A DNA stretch of 28,431 bases from Deinococcus aerius (GTDB lineage Bacteria; Deinococcota; Deinococci; Deinococcales; Deinococcaceae), in assembly GCF_002897375.1 (NCBI RefSeq), contig NZ_BFAG01000025.1:1-28431 (forward strand), given 5' to 3'. The number at the start of each line of letters is the position of its first letter. Position 1 is the stretch's first letter. The notes beneath the pieces are model-generated. The model saw nothing but the letters and a program-made list of their open reading frames with translations, ran no database searches and was not told the origin of the DNA. The position numbers and the translations under genes are program-made. Shown here one piece after another: positions 10,649-19,711 of this stretch.

Positions 10649-11769
10649 ACAGCGTTCTGAGGCCACGTTCCCGTCTGCCGGTGCTCGCCCTGCTGACCCT
10701 GGGGCTCGGCGCCTGCTCCTCCCAGCCGCCTGGCCCGGCCGTGCTGGCGCCGCAGGCCACCGCTCCCACCGAATGGATCAAGGGCATGGACGTGTCCGAA
10801 GCCCGGGGGGCGGAGGCGGCCGGCGTGGTCTTCAAGGACCGGGACGGCACCGTCAAGCCCGCCCTCCAGATCGTCAAAGACCACCAGTACAACTGGGTAC
10901 GCGTGCGCCTGATGGTGGACCCCGACGGCCGGTATGGGCTGTTGCAGGACCTGCCCTACGTCAAGGCTGTGATGAAAGACGCCAAGGGGCGCGGTTTGAA
11001 GGTGCTGCTCGACCTCCACTACTCCCACTGGTGGGCCGACCCCGGCAACCAGTGGACCCCCTCGCGCTGGGCCGGGCAGGACGTGAACACCCTCGCGGGC
11101 TCCGTCTACACCTACACCAAGGACGTGATCACCCAGCTTCGGGCCCAGGGCACGGCGCCGGACATGGTGCAGATCGGCAACGAGATCAACGGTGGGATGC
11201 TCTGGGAGCCCGGGCGAATCGGGAATATGGCGAACTTCGTCAAGCTCACCAACGCCGGGGCGAACGCGGTTCGGGACGCCAGCGGCGGCAACGCCACCAT
11301 GCCGCCGATCATGGTTCACATCGCTAAGACCGGCGGCGCGGCTGAGACGGTCGCCTGGTACCGGGCCTTTGTGGGCGTGGGCGGCTGGGTGGACACCATC
11401 GGGCTGTCGTACTACCCGATGTGGCATGGCGATTCCTCAGGCCTCAGCGAGACCATCAAACAACTGCGGGCCAACTTCACCTGGGCGAAAGTCTATCTGG
11501 CGGAAACGGCCTCCTACTGGGCCCCAAACCAGGGAGGGTACACCAACCTGCCGTATCCGCAGACCCCGCAGGGTCAGTCCGATTACCTGAAAGCCCTGAC
11601 CCCCGTGGTCCAGGGCGCCGGAGGCAGCGGCATCTTCTACTGGGGCGCCTTCTGGTCCCAGAGCAGCCGGTGGCTGATCGCGCCCGACTGGAAAGACGAC
11701 GACGCCTCTCGCCGGTCGCTGTTCGACGATGGCGCCCGCGCGACGGCGGGGATCGACGGCCTGAACTAA
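10645..11769 (+). CDS. GH53 endo-beta-1,4-galactanase, lipoprotein
   Basis: 374 residues. It cuts beta-1,4-galactan side chains of pectin (arabinogalactan I) outside the cytoplasm. A lipoprotein signal is clear: basic start, [14 protein letters not shown] with lipobox Cys24. The catalytic barrel follows with [27 protein letters not shown], acid/base E180 in QIGNEINGG and nucleophile E287 in YLAETASYW. It ends with the family's FYWGAFW region. AGGTG before ATG 10645 is the ribosome site, inside the end of the GH42 gene. With GH42 and the sugar-binding protein it makes a logical chain: cut galactan at the surface, import oligomers, hydrolyse inside. Confidence 0.95.
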
Positions 11770-11832
11770 GTCAGACCCCATTCAGCCCACGACCGGAGCC
11801 CCCATTCCGGGGTTCCAAGCAAGGAGAGTGCC

Positions 11833-13017
11833 ATGAAGAGAATGTTCGTTCTGATGTCCCTGGCCCTGGCGGGCACCGCCAGCGCCTCCACCCTCACCGT
11901 CTGGAGCCACTTCACGGACGCCGCCGAGCTGTCCTGGCTCCGGGCTCAGGCCGACGCCTTCGGGAAGGCCACCGGCAACAAGGTGAGTATCGTCAGCGTC
12001 CCGCTCGACCAGATTCCCGACAAGCTCATTCAGTCCGCCCCCAAGGGTCAGGGCCCGGACATGGTCGTCACCCTCCCGCAGGACCGGCTGGGTCAGCTCG
12101 CCGCGGCGGGGGTCGTCGAGCCGATGGACAAGTACGTGGTGAGCAAGACGGACCTCGACCGCACCGCGGTGCAGGCGATGACCTACCGGGGACGGCTCTT
12201 CGGGCTCCCCATGTTCGCCGAGTCCGTCGCCCTGATCTACAACAAGAAGCTGGTCCCCCGGGCCCCGACCACCTGGAACGAGTTTATCAGCGTGGCCCAG
12301 AAGAACACCGGGAACGGCAAGTTCGGCTTTCTGACCGATCTGGGCAACGCCTATGCCAACTACGGCTTCTTCAGTGCCTACGGCAGTTACATCTTCAAGA
12401 ACAACGGCGGCACCCTGAATGTTCAGGATGTGGGGATCAGCAACGCTGGGGCCCTCAAGGCCGTCTCCTTGATGAACGACCTGCGCTACAAGTACAAGCT
12501 CGTGCCCGAGGGCGTGTCCGCCGACGCGGCCAAGAGTGCGTTCGTGGGCGGCCGCCTGGCGATGGTCGTGACCGGTCCCTGGGACATGGGGGACATCAAG
12601 AAGGCCGGGATCGACTACGGCATCACCACCATCCCGGCGCCTCCCGGGGCCACCGGGAAATGGGGGCCGTTCGTCGGCGTTCAGGGGGTCGTGCTCAATG
12701 CCTACAGCAAGAACAAGACCCTGGCGGCGCAGTTCGCCAAGGCGCTGGTCACCAGCCCGGCCCAGTTCGCCTTCAATCAGGCGGGTGGGCGCATCCCCGT
12801 GAGCCTTGCCGCGCGCACCCGGCTGAAGGCGGACCCGGTCGTCACGGGCTTCGGCAAGGCGATCTCGGCGGGGACCCCGATGCCGAACGTGCCGGAGATG
12901 GGGGCGGTCTGGGGACCGTGGGGCAACGCGGTGGCCCAGAGCGTGCAGAAGCCGGGCCCCAACTACACCTCGATCCTCTCGGCGGCGCTCAAGGAGATCA
13001 AGGGCAACATCAAGTAA
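11833..13017 (+). CDS. ABC transporter sugar-binding protein (MalE/GanS type)
   Basis: 394 residues. A Sec signal peptide (MKRMFVLMSLALAGTASAS) is followed by an extracellular solute-binding family 1 fold: TLTVWSHF, GPDMVVTLPQDRLGQLA, GLPMFAESVALIYNKKLV, GPWDMGDIKKAGIDYGI, and the C-terminal WGPWGNAV pattern. AAGGAGAG lies just before ATG 11833. It is 63 bases after the galactanase gene, hence in the same operon, and should bind galacto-oligosaccharides or related sugars. Unusually, no MalF/MalG-type permease genes follow: the operon closes with a strong terminator and then the recombinase. Import must rely on permeases encoded elsewhere, or the cargo was cut short. Confidence 0.92.
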   Translation: MKRMFVLMSLALAGTASASTLTVWSHFTDAAELSWLRAQADAFGKATGNKVSIVSVPLDQIPDKLIQSAPKGQGPDMVVTLPQDRLGQLAAAGVVEPMDKYVVSKTDLDRTAVQAMTYRGRLFGLPMFAESVALIYNKKLVPRAPTTWNEFISVAQKNTGNGKFGFLTDLGNAYANYGFFSAYGSYIFKNNGGTLNVQDVGISNAGALKAVSLMNDLRYKYKLVPEGVSADAAKSAFVGGRLAMVVTGPWDMGDIKKAGIDYGITTIPAPPGATGKWGPFVGVQGVVLNAYSKNKTLAAQFAKALVTSPAQFAFNQAGGRIPVSLAARTRLKADPVVTGFGKAISAGTPMPNVPEMGAVWGPWGNAVAQSVQKPGPNYTSILSAALKEIKGNIK

Positions 13018-13028
13018 CGGAGGAACAA

Positions 13029-13068
13029 GGGCGGCCGTGCGGAGGGGTGATCTCCGGCACGGCCGCCC
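13029..13068 (+). terminator. Strong terminator of the galactan operon
   Basis: A perfect 12-bp stem GGGCGGCCGTGC/GCACGGCCGCCC (13029-13040 and 13057-13068), extended inside by GGAG/CTCC and followed by CTCTGT. It lies 11 bases after the sugar-binding protein stop. Confidence 0.8.
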
Positions 13069-13261
13069 CTCTGTAGGGGAGGGGCGAAGAACGAGTTCAA
13101 CCAGGCCAGCTTGAACCTCGGCGGCGGAAGCTCAATCTTCCTGGTCTGATACCCCTTTACGTGCTCACCACATCCGCCCAGTCTCTTCTGCCTCACGCTC
13201 GCAGGGCGAGAGAAGTTCGTGGAAGGCCGATACCCCGAACAAGTCAGGGCTACGCTGGGGG

Positions 13262-14005
13262 ATGCTACACGTCGAAGCGCCCGGAGAAGAGGTTGAACTT
13301 CGCGGTCAAATAGGAGATGCGAACTCCTTGCGTGAGGTGGTACGGGAAACGGTCAAGCTGTGGCGCAAGCACCACCTGAGCTACGACCAGACCAAGCACG
13401 TCGTCGAGGACGTGAGGCGAGCCCTGGGGCTCGCCGCTCCCAAGGAACGCAGGCGCACGGTGGACCGCCTCGACCGCGAGGAGGTCGAGCGGCTGACCGA
13501 GGCGGCCTACCGCCGGGCCAGCGGGTACGGGCTGATGGTCAAAACACTGTTCTACACGGGCGCCCGCGTGTCCGAATTCATCAACATCCGCGTGACGGAC
13601 CTGCATCTGGCCCTGGACCCGCCTCAGGTCTACATCGCCCACGCGAAGGGCGGCAGCGACGGGTATGTGCCGATCCTGCCCGCCCTGGCCCAGGAACTGC
13701 GGACCCATCTCGCGGGGCGCCGGACGGGGTATCTGTTCGAGAGCAACCGGCATGATGGGTACACGGCGCGGGCCATCCAGCTCATCGTGAAGGACACAGC
13801 GCGCCGGGCCGGGATCGAAAAGATGGTGACACCCCATCGCCTGCGCGCCAGCGTGGCGACCATCCTGCTGGACGCGGGAATGCCGCTGGATCAGGTGCAG
13901 AAGTTCCTGCGCCACAAGCGCATCACGACCACCCAGATTTACGCTCAAACCAGCGCCCGGAACATGGGCGAGAGCTACGTCCGAGCGCTGAGCGGTCGTC
14001 AGTAG
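13262..14005 (+). CDS. tnpI: TnpI-like tyrosine site-specific recombinase
   Basis: 247 residues, XerC/D-like. All catalytic positions are present: R102 (TGARVSEF), K129 (AHAKGGS), H202 and R205 (PHRLRAS), H228 (FLRHKRI) and nucleophile Y237 (TTTQIYAQT). The shortened N-terminal SAM-like domain (LREVVRETVKLWRKHHLSYDQTKHVVEDV) fits transposon resolvases better than phage integrases. A GGGGG run before ATG 13262 serves as ribosome site. It ends 32 bases before a 38-bp Tn3-type end. In Tn4430-type elements such an enzyme resolves cointegrates at an internal site. The recombination site here probably lies in 13077-13261, where GATACCCC occurs twice (13148-13155, 13229-13236), but I could not define it. 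Confidence 0.85.
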   Translation: MLHVEAPGEEVELRGQIGDANSLREVVRETVKLWRKHHLSYDQTKHVVEDVRRALGLAAPKERRRTVDRLDREEVERLTEAAYRRASGYGLMVKTLFYTGARVSEFINIRVTDLHLALDPPQVYIAHAKGGSDGYVPILPALAQELRTHLAGRRTGYLFESNRHDGYTARAIQLIVKDTARRAGIEKMVTPHRLRASVATILLDAGMPLDQVQKFLRHKRITTTQIYAQTSARNMGESYVRALSGRQ

Positions 14006-14037
14006 CCCGAAAAGAGCGGCTAGGCCTCTCTTTTCTC

Positions 14038-14075
14038 CTTAGCGTAGTAGGATTCGTCAATCTTGTCGTAGCCCC
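14038..14075 (-). repeat. 38-bp Tn3-family terminal inverted repeat, right end of cargo element
   Basis: On the minus strand it begins GGGGCTACGACAAG and ends TCCTACTACGCTAAG: exactly 38 bp with the GGGG tip and the ACGCTAAG inner end of Tn4430-like ends. The tip faces right. Immediately after it, a coding frame resumes in mid-motif (NDTPGGATPL), so this is an insertion junction. Confidence 0.78.
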
Positions 14076-15164
14076 AACGACACGCCGGGGGGGGCGACTC
14101 CCCTCAGTTCCGGCGACCTGAGGACCAACCTCAGCGCGTCGGGCGACCCCGACTGGTTCAGCTTCACCCTGAGCGACTACGCCGAGGTCAACCTGAAGCT
14201 GCGCTACCTGGACAGCCTGGGGGCCGTGCTGAGCACCTTCCAGGGCACCAAGCCCCTCGCGCCCCCGCAGGGCAGCGCCACCTGGGGCGACAACGGCCGG
14301 ACGGTGAACTGGACGCTGCTGCCCCCCGGCACCTACCGCACGCGCATTACGCCAGCGGGGGACCTGCACTCGCCGCCGCGCCGCAGGCCCAACCTGTACG
14401 ACCTGGGCCTCACGGTCACGAACAAGGGGCTGGGACCCGACGCCTTCGAGGTGAACGACACGCTGAACACCGCCGCGCCCCTCGCCCCCGAGGCCTACAC
14501 CACGCGGCCCGCCACCCTGCACGTCGCGGCCGACGTGGACCACTACCGCTTCACGGTCAGCGGGCAAAGCGCGGGGGACGCCCCCTTCGGGAAATTCTTC
14601 CGCTTCCGGGTCGCGTCCTCGGACGAGCCGGTCGCCGCTCAGCTCTTCCGGCAGGTGGGGTCCGGCTGGACCGAGGTGCCGCTGGATGGAACGGCCCAGG
14701 ACGGCTTCGGCGTGCCCGGGGACGGCACCTACGCGGTGCGCGTGAAGGGCACCCGGCGCACCCGCTACTGGTTCAGTGCCGGGTACGCCGTCAAGAAGCC
14801 CCAGCAGCCCTCCCTCGAACTCATCCCCGAACTCGTCGCCCTCCTGCCCCAGAGGGACCCGGGCCCCTTCACCGTACTCGGCGACCTGCACTGGGGCGTG
14901 TTCGTCCGCGAGCACGAGCGGTACGCGGCGCTCGACGTGGTCGGCGGGGGCCTGCATGCCGCGCTCCTCGACCGCACCGGGAGGGTCGTGGCCGAGGGCC
15001 GGGCGCTCAGCGAGGCGCGGGAGGCGACCGAGCGGCTGCCCCTCACCACCCTCACGCCCGGAGAGCCCTACTTCCTGCGGCTGGAACGCCGGGACCTGCC
15101 GCCCGCGGACGTGGAGAACGCCCTGCGGCCCGCCCTGAGCTTCAGCCTGAACTGGCAGCCCTGA
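14076..15164 (+). pseudogene. PPC-domain secreted protein, 5' end removed by transposon
   Basis: The frame runs directly out of the Tn3 end without a start codon. The visible 362 residues contain at least two bacterial pre-peptidase C-terminal (PPC) type beta-sandwich repeats. The first is cut at its NDT motif (NDTPGGATPLSSGDLRTNLS, then DPDWFSFTLS). The second starts DAFEVNDTLNTAAPLA with VAADVDHYRFTVS. PPC repeats occur at the ends of secreted proteases and surface proteins, so the lost 5' part probably held a signal peptide and perhaps a catalytic domain. An in-frame GTG at 14226 exists but would start inside a PPC repeat, so I treat the gene as a remnant. Confidence 0.85.
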
Positions 15165-15189
15165 CCCCGATCAGGAAGGAGTCGTCCCC

Positions 15190-15732
15190 ATGCGCCCGAA
15201 CCTGTACCGCCCCCTGCCCGCCCTGGTCCTCGCGTCGCTGAGCGCCGCCGCCCAGCCCAGCCCGGTCCACCCCTGCGCCCTGCTCACCGCCGCCGAGGCG
15301 AGCGCCGCGCTGGGCGAGAGCGTGACCCCGCCCTCCGAGTGGCACACCCGCTACCCCACCCCGGAGCTCGGGCAGTTCGGGGCCTCCGGGACGGAGAAGT
15401 ACCTGATCTCCAGTTGCGCGTTCCAGGGCCGCAGCGGCCCCGGCCGCCTGGTCCTGATCGAGCTGCGCCAGCTTGAGGCGGGCACGAATTCCACCTGGCG
15501 GCCACAGACCCTGTGGGCCGACTGGAAGCGCAGCCGGAAGAAGGTCGCGGGGAGCGGCTTCCAGAATGTCAAGGGCGCGGGCACCGACGCCTTCCTGGTC
15601 CCCGGCGAGGCCTTCGCCTACTCCCCGAAGCGGGCCGGGATGCTCGTGCGGGTGCTGCTCACCCGGCCCGGCGGCGCGTCCCCGCAGGTCCTCTCCCGCC
15701 TGCTGCGCGCGGCCACGGCCCGCCTGCCGTAG
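15190..15732 (+). CDS. Putative secreted protein of unknown function (DUF3558-like start)
   Basis: 180 residues. A Sec signal peptide (LYRPLPALVLASLSAAA) is followed by HPCALLTAAEASAALGESV, a pattern resembling the N-terminus of DUF3558-like exported proteins. Two cysteines (in HPCALL and ISSCAF) could form a disulfide. GGAAGGAG lies 9-10 bases before ATG 15190. It follows the PPC remnant by 25 bases in the same direction and may have been its operon partner. I do not recognise a function. Confidence 0.7.
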   Translation: MRPNLYRPLPALVLASLSAAAQPSPVHPCALLTAAEASAALGESVTPPSEWHTRYPTPELGQFGASGTEKYLISSCAFQGRSGPGRLVLIELRQLEAGTNSTWRPQTLWADWKRSRKKVAGSGFQNVKGAGTDAFLVPGEAFAYSPKRAGMLVRVLLTRPGGASPQVLSRLLRAATARLP

Positions 15733-15826
15733 ATCGGCGGGGAGATTCACCACCCCGCCGGAACCCGGACAACAAACGGCAGACTCGCAACCATGGAGTC
15801 AGACCGGGGTGGTGAGCTGGGTTTTC

Positions 15827-15846
15827 ACACTAATTGACATTAGTGT
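15827..15846. promoter_or_regulatory. AT-rich perfect palindrome
   Basis: ACACTAAT, a 4-nt TGAC loop, then ATTAGTGT: 8-bp perfect arms in a stretch much richer in A/T than its surroundings. It lies between the secreted protein gene and the trailer end of the CRISPR array. It could be a repressor operator or a hairpin that stops array transcription; neither is proven. Confidence 0.4.
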
Positions 15847-15976
15847 AATCCAGTGAGGAGGGGGCTTGGGGCGTGGCACCCCCGCCACTCCACCAGGGCG
15901 ACGCTCCAACCGCAGTCGCTGCAAATGTCGGCTGGAATCGCGGCCCTCAGGACCCGTTGGACAGCAAGAAGCCCAC

Positions 15977-16654
15977 GCTTCAATCCTCAAATGACGGCTG
16001 TAACGACGTAGGAGCCGCTGCGGGTCGTCTTGTCCTGGTTTCAATCCTCAGCCGCCTTAAATGACGGCTGTAACCATGTCACGGTGGCGGCGGTGGGTCT
16101 TCACCCACTTGTTTCAATCCTCAGCCGCCTTAAATGACGGCTGTAACCTCCAGCGCGTGCCGGGTGGGTTCCAGGCTGGAGAGGTTTCAATCCTCAGCCG
16201 CCTTAAATGACGGCTGTAACGCCATGAAGTGGACGTGGGCGAGGCGGGCGGTCAGGTTTCAATCCTCAGCCGCCTTAAATGACGGCTGTAACGCCTGGCG
16301 GTCCAGCTCGGCGCGGGAGTTCGCCAGGTTTCAATCCTCAGCCGCCTTAAATGACGGCTGTAACCCACGAGCGCCGAGGTGGACGCGGAGGTGAGGCGCC
16401 GGTTTCAATCCTCAGCCGCCTTAAATGACGGCTGTAACGTGTACCGGCGGGCGCTGGAGACCATCCGGGCGCTGTTTCAATCCTCAGCCGCCTTAAATGA
16501 CGGCTGTAACGGCAGGGGAAGCCTCCGCACAGCACGTCAACTCCGGGTTTCAATCCTCAGCCGCCTTAAATGACGGCTGTAACCCCGGGTCTGGGTCGCC
16601 GCCGCGCGGGTCACCAGGTTTCAATCCTCAGCCGCCTTAAATGACGGCTGTAAC
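15977..16654 (-). CRISPR. Type I-C CRISPR array 1: 10 repeats, 9 spacers
   Basis: The 37-nt repeat, read on the minus strand, begins GTTACAGCCGTC and ends GGCTGAGGATTGAAAC, with a CAGCCG/CGGCTG stem. Full copies start at 16038, 16111, 16184, 16256, 16328, 16402, 16474, 16547 and 16618. The last copy, at 15977-16004, is 28 nt: it lacks the 9-nt block carrying one arm of the hairpin and starts GCTTC on the plus strand, as expected at the trailer end. Spacers are 33-37 nt (33, 36, 36, 35, 35, 37, 35, 36, 34 from left to right). The array is transcribed leftwards in the same sense as the cas genes, with the leader at 16655-16825. Repeats 2-10 look identical, so acquisition is probably recent or ongoing. 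Confidence 0.98.
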
Positions 16655-16825
16655 GGTTCCGCTTTTCAAACGTTCCTAAACGCCGTTCTCTCGCCAAGTT
16701 GCGCCGACCCCATCACTGGCGTTGGTTTGCGGCCCAGGCCTTCGTCCCCCAGCGCATCCCAGCCGCACTCCGGCAAGCGCGCGAACCCCCCTCCTCCTGT
16801 GCATACCGTGGGGTTCGCGCGGGGC
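16655..16825 (-). promoter_or_regulatory. Leader of CRISPR array 1
   Basis: 171 bases between cas2 and the first repeat. The part next to the repeat is relatively A/T-rich (CGTTTAGGAACGTTTGAAAAG on the minus strand, split here as CGTTTAGGAACG and TTTGAAAAG). The cas2-proximal part holds the long hairpin listed separately. By type I-C custom, it carries the promoter and the integration signal. Confidence 0.7.
16779..16820 (-). terminator. Hairpin between cas2 and the array
   Basis: Perfect 11-bp stem GCGCGAACCCC (16779-16789)/GGGGTTCGCGC (16810-16820), 20-nt loop. It begins 6 bases after the cas2 stop and could end the cas operon. A closely similar hairpin precedes the second array (28187-28228). 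Confidence 0.6.
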
Positions 16826-17119
16826 TCACAGGATCAGGGGGGCGCTGAGGTCCCGGTATTGATCGCGGCCGAAGGCGTCGACGAACTTCTCGCGGGGCTG
16901 GCGCAGGCGGTAGATGCGGACGCTGTCCTCGGTGGGGTCCATGACGTTCAGGAGCTGTTCGCGCAGGGCGAGCAGTTGCACCTCGGTCACGCTGACCTCG
17001 AAGACGCTGTTCTGCACGCGCTGGCCGTGGGCAACGCAGATCTTGGCGACCCGGCGCAGGCGCTTGCGCCCAGCACTGGTCTCGGTGCTCACGTCATAGG
17101 TGATCAGGAGGTCGATCAT
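16826..17119 (-). CDS. cas2: CRISPR-associated endonuclease Cas2
   Basis: 97 residues, ferredoxin-like fold. It starts [12 protein letters not shown], with the conserved Asp9 after the first strand, and carries the [10 protein letters not shown] strand typical of Cas2. It forms the Cas1-Cas2 integrase that adds spacers at the leader end. It begins 6 bases after cas1 and is the last cas gene before the array. Length is normal. Confidence 0.96.
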   Translation of the reverse strand: MIDLLITYDVSTETSAGRKRLRRVAKICVAHGQRVQNSVFEVSVTEVQLLALREQLLNVMDPTEDSVRIYRLRQPREKFVDAFGRDQYRDLSAPLIL

Positions 17120-17125
17120 GGGACT

Positions 17126-18154
17126 TTAGCGGTGGAGGTACGGTGGGTAGTGGGGGCGGTCACCGCGCAGGTGTTGGGCGAGGAGGCGGGCCTGGACGTG
17201 CGGGATCAGGCCGATGGGCGTCTTGCGCCCCGTGATGGGGTGGTAGACTTCCTCCCCCTTGCGCTCCTGGAGATGCTTGAGGATGGTCCGGCGCCCGTCC
17301 TCGGTGAGGGTGACGGTGCGGCCCTCGTGCAGGATGAAGTCGCGCGGGGTGAGCTGCTGGCGGTTGATGAGGGTGACCACGGCCCGGTCGGCAACGACGG
17401 GGCGCAGCTCCTCCATCAGGTCAAGGGCGAGGCTCTGGCGACCGGGACGCAGGGCGTGGAGAAAGCCAATCTGCGGGTCGAGGCCGACCGCCTGGCAGGC
17501 ACTGGCGCACTCGCCCGCCAGCAGGGTGTACACGTAGTTGAGAACGGCGTTGATGGGGTCGCGGGCGGGCCTGCGGGTGCGTTCGCCCAGCCAGAAGAAG
17601 TCCCGGTTCGCGCGCAGCATCAAGCTGAACACCTCGAAGTAGCTGCGGGCGGCGGTGCCCTCGATGCCGCGCACCTCGTCCACCGTCTCGGCGAGGGGGA
17701 GGACGGCGATCTGCGCGTTGATGTCCCGGGCGGCCTGGCGCAGGGCGGGGGCGTCCTCCCCGGCGGCCTCGCGGGCCGAGCGCAGCAGGGTCGTCTTCTG
17801 GTTCTGGAGCTTGCCCGCCGCGATGAACCGGGCCACGGCGAGGGTGCGGGCCGCGTCGCAGGTGCAGGCGTGCTGGGCCACGCGCAACAGGACGTTGCCG
17901 CTCACGGGCGTCTCGCTGCGGGCGGTGAACTGGCCCCACTCGGTCAGCCAGGTGACGGGCTTGTGACTACGGCCCAGTTTCTGAATCAGGTATGGGCTGA
18001 GGAGCACGTTCCCGAACACCACGATGCCGTCAAGGTGGTGCAGGGGGAGCCGGGTCTTGAACTCACCGTCCACGTCCACGCGCACGTTGTCGTTCTCCAG
18101 GCGCAGGTAACTGCCCTGCGTCTGCACATACAGGGTATTCAGCAGGTGCCTCAT
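17126..18154 (-). CDS. cas1: CRISPR-associated integrase Cas1 (type I-C)
   Basis: 342 residues. It begins [22 protein letters not shown], the usual Cas1c start. Its ATG (18152-18154) overlaps the cas4 stop (ATGA). Catalytic metal ligands are visible: E165 ([11 protein letters not shown]), H233 ([10 protein letters not shown]) and D245/E248 (LALDLMEE). It catalyses insertion of prespacers into the leader-proximal repeat together with Cas2. An upstream in-frame extension would overlap cas4 and is not credible. The protein looks intact. Confidence 0.97.
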   Translation of the reverse strand: MRHLLNTLYVQTQGSYLRLENDNVRVDVDGEFKTRLPLHHLDGIVVFGNVLLSPYLIQKLGRSHKPVTWLTEWGQFTARSETPVSGNVLLRVAQHACTCDAARTLAVARFIAAGKLQNQKTTLLRSAREAAGEDAPALRQAARDINAQIAVLPLAETVDEVRGIEGTAARSYFEVFSLMLRANRDFFWLGERTRRPARDPINAVLNYVYTLLAGECASACQAVGLDPQIGFLHALRPGRQSLALDLMEELRPVVADRAVVTLINRQQLTPRDFILHEGRTVTLTEDGRRTILKHLQERKGEEVYHPITGRKTPIGLIPHVQARLLAQHLRGDRPHYPPYLHR

Positions 18155-18759
18155 GGGATGGGCCTCGTCTCGAAGGGGTCGTACCCGGCGGGGAAGTCGC
18201 GCGGGGCGAAGGGCTCGCACTCGTCGTAGAGGCTGCAAAGCTGGCAGCGGTCATCGGCGGCGGGCTCGGGCAGCCTGCGTGAGCGCAGCAGTTCGCGGAT
18301 CCCGTCGCGGGCGGCAAGGACGGCGGCGCGCAGTTCCGGCGTGAAGGTCACCTCGCGCCGTTTGCGGCTGGCAACGTGGTAGATGTAGCCGCCTGGGATG
18401 CTCCCGCTGAACATCTCCTCCAGGCAGAGGGCCTGGGCGCAGAGCTGGACCTCGTCCGCGAGCCTGGATTTGGCCCGCCCGGACTTGTACTCGACGGGGC
18501 GGGGGGAGCCGTCCGGCAGCAGCTCGACCACATCAGCTACGCCGAAGAGGCCGTGTTCACGGGACACCAGGGGCAGGGCGCGCAGGGTCCTCACGCCGTC
18601 GCGCTCCTCACTGCCCCCGCCGTGCGCCCGCTCGTGCTGACCCCGGCCACGCGCCGTCTGCTCGTTCTCGGTCCAGACCTGCTCGATGTGGATCAGCGCG
18701 TACTGGCGCGGGCAGAACACGAAATGCTGGAGGGCGGAGAGGGGAATAGGGTCGTCCAT
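18151..18759 (-). CDS. cas4: Cas4 exonuclease (RecB-like, Fe-S)
   Basis: 202 residues. It trims and orients prespacers so that they carry the correct PAM, working with Cas1-Cas2. Four cysteines for the iron-sulfur cluster are present: C16 ([10 protein letters not shown]) and C172, C175, C181 ([10 protein letters not shown]). RecB-type nuclease residues are D76 (GVADVVE), E90 and K92 ([10 protein letters not shown]) and a Q105 helix. It starts 55 bases after cas7, and that gap holds a terminator-like hairpin, so adaptation genes may be expressed at a lower level than the interference genes. Confidence 0.95.
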   Translation of the reverse strand: MDDPIPLSALQHFVFCPRQYALIHIEQVWTENEQTARGRGQHERAHGGGSEERDGVRTLRALPLVSREHGLFGVADVVELLPDGSPRPVEYKSGRAKSRLADEVQLCAQALCLEEMFSGSIPGGYIYHVASRKRREVTFTPELRAAVLAARDGIRELLRSRRLPEPAADDRCQLCSLYDECEPFAPRDFPAGYDPFETRPIP

Positions 18760-18781
18760 AACACCTCCCGAAACAGCAAAG

Positions 18782-18805
18782 AGGCCGAGCGGTGGGGCTC
18801 GGCCT
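18782..18805 (-). terminator. Intra-operon hairpin between cas7 and cas4
   Basis: Perfect 9-bp stem AGGCCGAGC/GCTCGGCCT with a 6-nt loop, followed on the minus strand by CTCTTTGC. It is a possible leaky terminator or RNA-processing stem that would separate interference from adaptation genes. Confidence 0.6.
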
Positions 18806-18814
18806 GGCAGAAAT

Positions 18815-19711
18815 TTAACCTTCGGTCAGAACCGTCAGGGTGACGCCCGAGAAGTCTGGAAGCGCGCCCTCCTGTGGACGCTCTACGGCGTACTCGTCAA
18901 AGCTGCGGGGTGCTTTCCCCTCCCCAAGAGCAGGCACGTTCACCAGCTTGAACAACTTGTGGGCTGGAGCCTTCCCCAGCGCATTGTCATGACTGAATAC
19001 GTAGAGGCCGCGCACGGCCATCTCACCCCGGCTGGCGCTTCGGTCGAGGTTGAAGAGGTTGACCAGCGCCTCCCAGAACAGCCGCAGGTCGTCCTCGGTG
19101 ACTCCCGTTCCACCTTCTTCGCGGGAGCGGCCGAGCAGCGGATTGAAGAAGCCGTGAGCACGGTAGAGACCGTAGGGCAACACGCTCTTACGCCCTATTT
19201 CCGTCGTACCTGTCTCCATGCGTTCCTCGGTGGTGCGGGCCTGACGGGTAATGGTGATATCCAGGGGCAGCACCCGGTCGATGCTTCGCGCGAAAGTGAT
19301 CTGTACGGGACCACGCACCTGACCAGCGTTGACTTTGCCCGTGGACAATACGGCCCCAAAGAGGCGGATGTCGTAGTAGCTACCCATCATGGTATTGCGA
19401 ACGTCCTTGTTCGCCACCTTGTTGTTGGTCTTGCCCTCGGACTCACCCTGAGCCTTCTCGATTAGGGTGTTGAGGGCCACACGACTTTGGATAAACATCG
19501 GCGTACCATGTGCAAGCTGTAAATAGTCCCGCACCTTTCGCTTTATGGCAACATCTGTCACAAAGCCCAGTTGGGTTTCGGGGTCAGTACGAGGAGCATT
19601 GGCGGCATCCGGGTCGCCGTTGGGATTGCCATTGGTGACATCAAACAGCAGGACAAACTCATGGCGAACGGCAGGATTGCTGATGTTGGCAATTTTCTGT
19701 TCAGTGTTCAT
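18815..19711 (-). CDS. cas7: Cas7 (Csd2), type I-C Cascade backbone
   Basis: 298 residues with an RRM-like RAMP fold. Several copies line the crRNA in Cascade and kink out every sixth base. The family signature is near the N-terminus: [18 protein letters not shown], then [24 protein letters not shown] later conserved stretch is [25 protein letters not shown] with [11 protein letters not shown]. The start overlaps the cas8c stop (19708-19711), showing tight coupling. Length and motifs are typical. Confidence 0.97.
   Translation of the reverse strand: MNTEQKIANISNPAVRHEFVLLFDVTNGNPNGDPDAANAPRTDPETQLGFVTDVAIKRKVRDYLQLAHGTPMFIQSRVALNTLIEKAQGESEGKTNNKVANKDVRNTMMGSYYDIRLFGAVLSTGKVNAGQVRGPVQITFARSIDRVLPLDITITRQARTTEERMETGTTEIGRKSVLPYGLYRAHGFFNPLLGRSREEGGTGVTEDDLRLFWEALVNLFNLDRSASRGEMAVRGLYVFSHDNALGKAPAHKLFKLVNVPALGEGKAPRSFDEYAVERPQEGALPDFSGVTLTVLTEG

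Noticed and set aside
12963..13196. A 77-codon minus-strand frame after the sugar-binding protein gene
   Set aside because: It runs through the operon terminator and the end of the neighbouring gene, and shows no family pattern or ribosome site.
14226..15164. PPC-domain gene as a complete gene starting at GTG 14226
   Set aside because: Conserved coding sequence extends upstream to the transposon junction without a start codon, so the gene is 5'-truncated.
16727..18229. A 500-codon open frame on the plus strand across cas1, cas2 and part of cas4
   Set aside because: It is antisense to clearly conserved Cas proteins; open frames on the opposite strand are common in GC-rich coding DNA and its translation has no domain-like pattern.
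18155..18238. N-terminal extension of Cas1 upstream of 18154
   Set aside because: It would overlap cas4 by over 80 bases with an arginine-rich, non-conserved sequence; the ATG overlapping the cas4 stop gives the usual Cas1 start.
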